64,000 nucleotides of DNA from Acanthornis magna. Taxonomy: Eukaryota; Chordata; Aves; Passeriformes; Acanthizidae. The notes under the pieces were generated by a model, which ran no database searches, was not told the DNA's origin, and was given only the letters and a program-made list of their open reading frames with translations. Every line of letters begins with the position of its first letter. Positions within the stretch are counted from its first letter, which is position 1. The DNA is taken from assembly GCA_036785705.1 (NCBI GenBank), contig JAWUZG010000159.1, positions 2,728,001 through 2,792,000 of the forward strand, given 5' to 3'. Position numbers and translations under genes: made by a program. Shown here piece after piece: positions 58,290 to 64,000 of the stretch.

Positions 58290-58620
58290 GCCAGAGAGCA
58301 GGAGATTATTTCTTTTTAATGTTTACATATTCTAATGTAAAACCTTCACCTTATGCCCATGGCAAATATTGCCAAAGTTGTGGAGTCAGAAAAGCAAATC
58401 CATATTTTGTCAATATTAGCCCGATAAATAAAATTTGATAATTAAATGCATTCTGTGCTTAGTAAATGAAAATTAATTTCTGATACGTGAGAATTGGCTT
58501 TCTTAACAACATTTCCCATGTTTTAGTGAGATAATCTAGGGCTATATTAGGAAATACAAACATTTTTCAGAAGAACAATGCATAATTTATAGAGAAGCAG
58601 GTCTGAATTAGCCATAGCAT
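58290..58620. promoter_or_regulatory. Candidate conserved non-coding element
   Basis: AT-rich unique block with TGGCAAATATTGCCAAA at about 58360-58376 (two facing TGGC/GCCA half-sites, NFI-like but with non-canonical spacing), AGCCCGATAAATAAA and GAAAATTAATTTC. No ORF. Confidence 0.28.
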
Positions 58621-59120
58621 TGCCCTGAGCTTTCCTACAGTCAATAGGTTTGGATCTCAGCTGTGCACATGGATCCGCTCCCTCTCCCTGATGAAACCCT
58701 ATCCCAGAAACAGTTAAACACCAGAAACCAGAAATGATCCATAAATTAGGTCTGGCTATAGGTTCAAAATCATAAGTTATGGCCTATTGACCTCATACTC
58801 TGAGGGGAAATCAGAAGCATTTTTCTAAAGAGCCACCACTGGAGGAAGGGAGGTTTAATATATGGCACAGCAGAGCCCTGCTGCAAATAAATACAGCACT
58901 GCATAATTGCAGGGAAAATCAATAAATACCATGGTGGTTAAAATAAAGATATGCATATTGGGGGTTCAGGTTTGTGTGTGGGAATGATTATTCCCCCAGA
59001 AGCAGAAGATGATTTTTTTTTCCTGCTTTAAAGCCTCTAAATATGACAAAGACAATGGCTCCTGTGCTGCCCCTTTTGCAGGGAGCAAGTTCCAGCTCTT
59101 GTCTCCCTCGGAGCAGCTCT
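58621..59120. other. Non-coding stretch, no recognised feature
   Basis: AT-rich between 58860 and 58980; nothing else recognised. Confidence 0.45.
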
Positions 59121-59420
59121 GTGGAGTCGTCATTATTACCATAATTAATAAGTGCAGCTTGCCCATTTGAAAAATTCCAGCGACGTTTGCCGCTCGGGCA
59201 CCGCGTCAGCGCGAGACACAAAAAATCACTGTGACAACTGTTTTTAAGTTCTGGTTTTATTGACGAGCACCACAAAGAGATGAAGCCCAGAGCAAGTCCC
59301 TTTTCACTTTAATATTTAAACCTCTTTTAAGAGGACATCAATATTAACTCCCGTAATTGATGCTGACAGGTGACTGTCTGGCCATAAAAAAGGCAAGCGA
59401 TAGAATTTTAAAAAAAACCT
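59121..59420. promoter_or_regulatory. Candidate conserved non-coding element
   Basis: CpG-retaining segment (CAGCGACGTTTGCCGCTCGG, CCGCGTCAGCGCGAG at about 59180-59215), then AT-rich sequence with a near-palindrome at 59321-59334 (CCTCTT/AAGAGG, 2-nt loop). At 59354-59372 TAATTGATGC, TGACAG and CAGGTG (E-box) overlap or adjoin, an arrangement like composite homeodomain/MEIS/bHLH sites. Inference only. Confidence 0.37.
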
Positions 59421-60880
59421 TCAATAATAACAACCAGGACTTGCTGGTCAGTGCAGTGAAGGACACTGGGATGAGGGGACAAGGTCTCCTGCATCCCTGA
59501 TGCATCAAAGGGGACCTGGGGATTCACCCAGGAATGGATGGGACCCTCTGGGCTTGGCTGATTTTGTTCCCCCAGGTAAACCCCTGAATCTCCTGGATGA
59601 GAACCCCATCCTTGCTCGGCCTCAAGACCAGCCAATGCTTTTAATAAATAAATACCGATTGTAGCTAGTTAACCTCAGGATTGCCAGCATTAAAGAGATT
59701 TCCCACAGGAGCCAGAGAGCACTAGAGGAATGGATAAATGCAAAGTTCATAGGGAAGAGGGCACAGCCCTTTGCAAATCCTGGTGTGAGGGGAAAATACC
59801 CAGAAAGTGCGATGAAACAGGCTCCAAAAATAATTATTTACTGGACAAAGCTTTCTGATTTTCATTGCTTTTGTTCTTAGAAATGAGTGCATTTTTTCTG
59901 TTTAAAATTTAGGTTAAAAGTAGTCAGAATTTGGAACAATGTGAAACCAAGTTTTTAATGTAAAGTGCTTGATGACCTGAGTATTGTTATTGTCTTTGCT
60001 CCTTCCACAATCCAACCAGAAGGAATTGCACAGTAGATCAATCTCTTCATTTATTTAAATGGAGATACAGTTTTGCTGGCTTTGAGTTCGACTAATATGC
60101 AGATTATAGCACAAACTCAAAACTAGAGTGATAATACTGTTATTAAAGCTGATAAAAGTATTTTGAATTTTGACTTTTATTTTAACTTTTTGAAATTGAA
60201 GGTAGGGAAAGGGCTAAAATGCCTTGTACACATTAAAAAATGGAACAGTGTTCACTACACAGAAAAAAGATTTCATTAATAGAAAATTGGGATATCTAAA
60301 AGGAGAGATTTAATTAAAAAATTATTGGTGAAAATACTGGGTGCATAGACAGAAACTTTTCTGAATAAACCCAAGGCACTCCAGTTAAGCCATTTGAGGT
60401 ACTTCCACTCCTACGTAAATTCTTAAATTAAACCCAGCAAAATTCCTTCTCAGCACCTCTGTCCTAGCGAACAGCTCCTGCTCCATAGATATTTAACCAG
60501 GATATCCCAGCCACCCCTTTTCTTTATATCCTTCATGTTTTTTCTCTGTGCTTTGGGGTTCTCCAGGCAGTTTTCCTCCTTGCAGAGGAAGATGCACAGC
60601 AGAAGATTTGGGATTGAAGAGACAATAAAATGTCCCAAGCGCTGCGGTGAGGCAGAGAATAGGCCACGGATTTAGTGCTAACAACAGAAAACGGGAGAGC
60701 TTTGTAGGAATTAAAGCTGAGCAAAACCCACCAAATGCTGCAGAAAATATAGCGGGGGGAAATCATTGTGGTGTCACGAGTCTAAAAACAAAAATCAATA
60801 TTCTTATTGTTCCCTGCAAGAGTCTCACAAGGAGGGAAGGGCTGTGCCCAAGACTCCGGCTGGCTGCACAATAAAAGATT
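59421..60880. other. Non-coding stretch, mostly AT-rich
   Basis: From about 59820 to 60430 the sequence is AT-rich and without ORFs. It may hold weakly conserved elements but no motif cluster stands out. Short minus-strand ORFs at 60.45-60.77 kb are not supported. Confidence 0.45.
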
Positions 60881-61120
60881 AGCAGTTAGATCCTTATCAA
60901 AAATGGGGCTGGGAAGCTTTTGTTTAAAAGGTCCACTTGAACCGAAGCTCTCCTGGCTGATTACTACTGTTAGGATTTGAATCTGCTACCATTTTATATA
61001 TAGTATTTAAAAGAGAGATGACCACTGACATCAGCTAGCTGGCAGCAAATAAGTGTGGCTTAAATAATTATATTAATTTCTACAACAAGTAATACTAAGT
61101 TAAAGCAGTATTTGTGTGCA
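60881..61120. promoter_or_regulatory. Candidate conserved non-coding element
   Basis: Unique AT-rich block with GATCCTTATCAAAAATGG, GGCTGATTACTACTG, CATTTTATATATAGTATTT and ACTGACATCAGCTAGC words. No ORF. Confidence 0.25.
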
Positions 61121-61989
61121 CACACGTGTGTTAGCAGGCCTCATGCCAAGGAAAGAGGTTGCTGGTGAAAATTTGGTGTTAAATGCCTCAGCTTCCCCTT
61201 AGAGTTTTTCTTTTCCATCCTGGCATCACAAATAAAATCTCCTCTGTATTGTACACTGCTGCTCTGTACAGTAATGCTTTTGTTACCACTATGGCTCTTA
61301 TTTAAGCATCTGACTACAGTAATTGTTTTATACATTAACTATACTCCCCGATGGTTGCTCTATTATCTTTTTTTTTTTCCAAAATGGTGCTTGCAGATAT
61401 TAGCAGCTTGATTACTCCTTTTATTAACAATTTCAACATTGTGTCAGGGTTGATTTGGGAAGTGGGGTGGAGGTGCTGGCGATGGTGGGGTTGAGTTTCT
61501 GTGCTGCTTTGGTGCCTCACAGCAGCTCCGAAGGCTCGAGGAGATCCGGTTCCGATCCAAGGCGCTCGTTGACAATCCATAGGATGGAGACACTTGGCCG
61601 CAGAGAAGCATTTGCATTCAGCTGCCATCAGGGCCAAGGCTGGGCAAAAGTGATTTGTAAAAAACAGCGTGGAAATGATGGATTAGAGAAGGGAGAGGGA
61701 TGCACCAAATCCCTGCGAGGCAGCGCCACAGCTCCCGCGAGCACTGTGCGTGCAAGTGTGTGTGCACAGGCAATAACGGGGCAGCTCGGGAAGGCAGCAC
61801 CAAATTCGAGATGTCTGTGCACCAGGGCCTTTAGACATGAGCCATTTCCAGGGGGAAGTGGAAGGGATCAGGCCCTGGAAGGGACAGACGAGGTTTCTTC
61901 AGCACAAAGCGCTCTCCTGCCTTTGCTCATGCGTCACTTCTGTCACCAAAAGGAAAATCAGAGTCTGATGCCAGTTATTAAATATCTTC
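61121..61989. other. Non-coding stretch, no recognised feature
   Basis: A 186-codon ORF (61455-62015 +) overlaps several antisense ORFs and has no recognisable domain. Confidence 0.45.
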
Positions 61990-62345
61990 ATTATAAGGGC
62001 ATTCCTTCCAGCTGACTTTCAATTTTGTTGTATCTAGGGGCCCTGTGTTAATAACTGCGTGCTAAGGACAAGTGTTCTTAAAAAACACTGACTATTGAAA
62101 TCCTTATAAATAATATGCAGCTTCCTGCCTCTGATTGATAGATATATTGTACAGCCAAGCCATCATAAAGGCAATAAATACATGTACTGTTAAGGGTCAT
62201 GAGTCTCAAAATTAAATCGAATGCAGAAATTGAGTCTTGACAGAATCTGAAGGGATAATGTCTTAGCTTCTCCAATTACACAGTTCAACATTTGGATAAA
62301 TCATATGAAAGTAAGTATTTAGCCCCATTTTTCATAATCACTATT
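61990..62345. promoter_or_regulatory. Candidate conserved non-coding element
   Basis: AT-rich unique block with GTGTTAATAACTGCGTGC, CTGATTGATAGATATATTG, AAATTAAATCGAATGC and CTTGACAGAATC. No ORF. Texture-based call. Confidence 0.28.
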
Positions 62346-62949
62346 AATGAGAACAAAATGGGAGCTGAGGGCAGAGGGAGAGAGTTCTGACAAGATAAAT
62401 AGCATATGGGGTGTGTTGTCAGCCACAGAAAATCAAGGCTGTTTAAACCCCCTAAACAGCAGGAAGGAAAAATGCAGGGGGAAAAAAAAAGTAGAAAGAA
62501 TAGTGGTCATGTGCTATTACCAGAGACAGTCTCTGTGTCAGGACTTTTGAGATCTGCCTTCCCAAACAGCACTCAGGGCACAAAAGTATCATCTAGAGCT
62601 CCCCAGGATGGTGTGAATGACTGATAATCCAGAGCACACCATTTAAAATATTGCCTGTTTGCACTCTGCAAGCAGCACTTAAAACATCGCCAAAAAAATT
62701 CGTTTAAAAATCCACAGATTTTTGCCCCCCAGCTGGTTCCTGTGGGTGCAGGACAGGTGGCTGTGTACACCTTCCGTGGCCACCTCTTTGTGTCAGGGCA
62801 ATAAAAGCAGGAGAAATAGCTTTGCTTGCACAGGGTTTTCTGCAGCTTTCATGCCAAGACACGCGCAGGATGTGCAGGGCTTAAAGGAAGGAGGGGAAGG
62901 TATAAATTCCATAGTCATTTTCTATCATCTTGTCTGTCTTTCCTGCTTT
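62346..62949. other. Non-coding stretch, no recognised feature
   Basis: No gene, repeat family or motif cluster recognised; ORFs here are under 80 codons. Confidence 0.45.
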
Positions 62950-63080
62950 TCAAGTTGAAATCACTTTAAGCATCTGCGGCAAAATTATTCTTAGAGAGTC
63001 TCTCATTAAATTAGATGTCTCTGAATTGAATTCATTTCCACTCCATTTTGTCAGCTGCTAACGCAGCGAGAGCCAGACCC
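62950..63080. promoter_or_regulatory. Candidate conserved non-coding element
   Basis: Short AT-rich block with CATTAAATTAGATG and TGAATTGAATTCATTTCC (contains TGAATTCA palindrome), then GCTAACGCAGCGAGAGCC. Weak call. Confidence 0.22.
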
Positions 63081-64000
63081 TGCTCAAATTGGCTTTGAGG
63101 TTTGGTCCCTCTTTTGGGGTGGGGAGGAAGTTGGGGCTTCGCATTTGTTCTGAGTTTTCCCCCATCCTGAGTTCCTGCATTTTGGATTCTCAGGGAGCAT
63201 CCCCTGCTCCTGCTCGGATGCTGACAGCAGCTGAACCCTGATGTTACAAATCCTAGTGACTCACTAGGAACCAAATTATATCAGAATATTCCTACAATAC
63301 AAACCACGAGGCCACCTTTTGTCACTGAATTAGAGCTGCAATATCCCCACAAAAGTCCCCAGCAGTCTGTGCTCTGAGCCACACGTACGTATCCTCTGCT
63401 GCTCCGAAAATGAGCGTTATGCTCTAAACCTCTGCTTTCAGCCATAAATATCCCAGCAATCCAGGGGCAAAGGGACTGTTTCGATATCTCATGCAACATT
63501 AGCAGCTCACAGATTAAGCACGTGGGGCCTGGGAGATTATCTCCTTGAATCAATATAAAGCAGGGAAGCAAACAAACAGCTGGCCGGGTTCCCCAAAATA
63601 AAAGCGTTTGAACGTGGCAAGCTTCAAAGCAACTGGTTGACACGAAATAGGTTGGGTGCCCTCCCCTGCTGTGCCCGAGGAGCAGAGGGTAGCAGGGAAA
63701 TAAATAAACATCTAAAAATTACTGCTTACTCCTCCCCCCGCCGACAAACCACCTCCCAAAGAAAACCAGGGAAGCAAGGAAAAGCGCCCCAGAACATATG
63801 GCGGAATCAAGCGCAGGATCCCTGTAGGTTTGGGTTGTACAAGTAAATATTAATCTGGGGGGGATACTGGGGGCTGAGATCAAAAGAGCTGCTCCCGTTT
63901 CTATAGGGAAAAGCAGCGCTTTGATGTCACGGCGTCTTCCCTGCGCCACCTAATGAACTGAAATTGTGACACAGTGACATCCTGCAAGGTTTGAAAGCAC
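63081..64000. other. Non-coding stretch to window end
   Basis: The last 100 bp (ATGTCACGGCGTCTTCC, CCACCTAATGAACTG) look regulatory but run off the window. The 120-codon minus-strand ORF (63281-63643) has no domain. Confidence 0.4.

Noticed and set aside
61455..62015. 186-codon + ORF
   Set aside because: No domain, overlapped by antisense ORFs, composition like the surrounding DNA.

Overview
This window looks like vertebrate nuclear DNA, most likely from a bird. The main evidence is a set of truncated CR1 retrotransposon 3' ends in both orientations. They carry the avian-type tail (ATTCTATGATTC-like octamer repeats next to a 'TTGGAAGGGACC' block on the complementary strand). The CR1 wording resembles that of Neoaves and possibly passerines, but this is from memory and is not proven.

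I see no convincing protein-coding gene. Every ORF on either strand is short (longest about 221 codons), overlaps other ORFs, is interrupted by low-complexity sequence, or resembles no family I recognise. I found no rRNA, no tRNA with a plausible A/B box pair, no CRISPR array, and no bacterial or viral gene. The window is best read as a gene desert or the inside of a very large intron.

Layout. 0-16 kb: AT-rich islands that look like conserved non-coding elements (about 2.8, 4.4, 5.9, 10.9, 12.2 and 14.2 kb), most of the CR1 fragments, a (TTCCCT)n array at 4.9 kb, and a promoter-like block with hairpins and a TATA box at 15.7-16.0 kb. 16-34 kb: one more clear CR1, a 56-bp tandem duplication (20.3 kb), further regulatory-looking islands (17.6, 20.6, 22.8, 24.3-24.9, 26.1, 30.9 and 32.7 kb), a long poly-A run and a compound trinucleotide array (33.9 kb). 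34-46 kb: two copies of an unidentified repeat of about 250 bp, at 38.2 and 41.5 kb, and a paired GTAATTAC site at 44.96 kb. 46-64 kb: a possible exon directly upstream of a strong regulatory-looking island (49.1-49.4 kb), a splice-acceptor-like site at 51.4 kb, and more AT-rich islands to the end.

Taken together, spaced AT-rich islands with TAATTA, TGATTG and TGACAG-type motifs and retained CpGs suggest a regulatory landscape around a developmental gene lying outside the window. That is inference: conservation cannot be measured here and I cannot name the target gene. All TF-site and conserved-element calls are from reading the sequence only.
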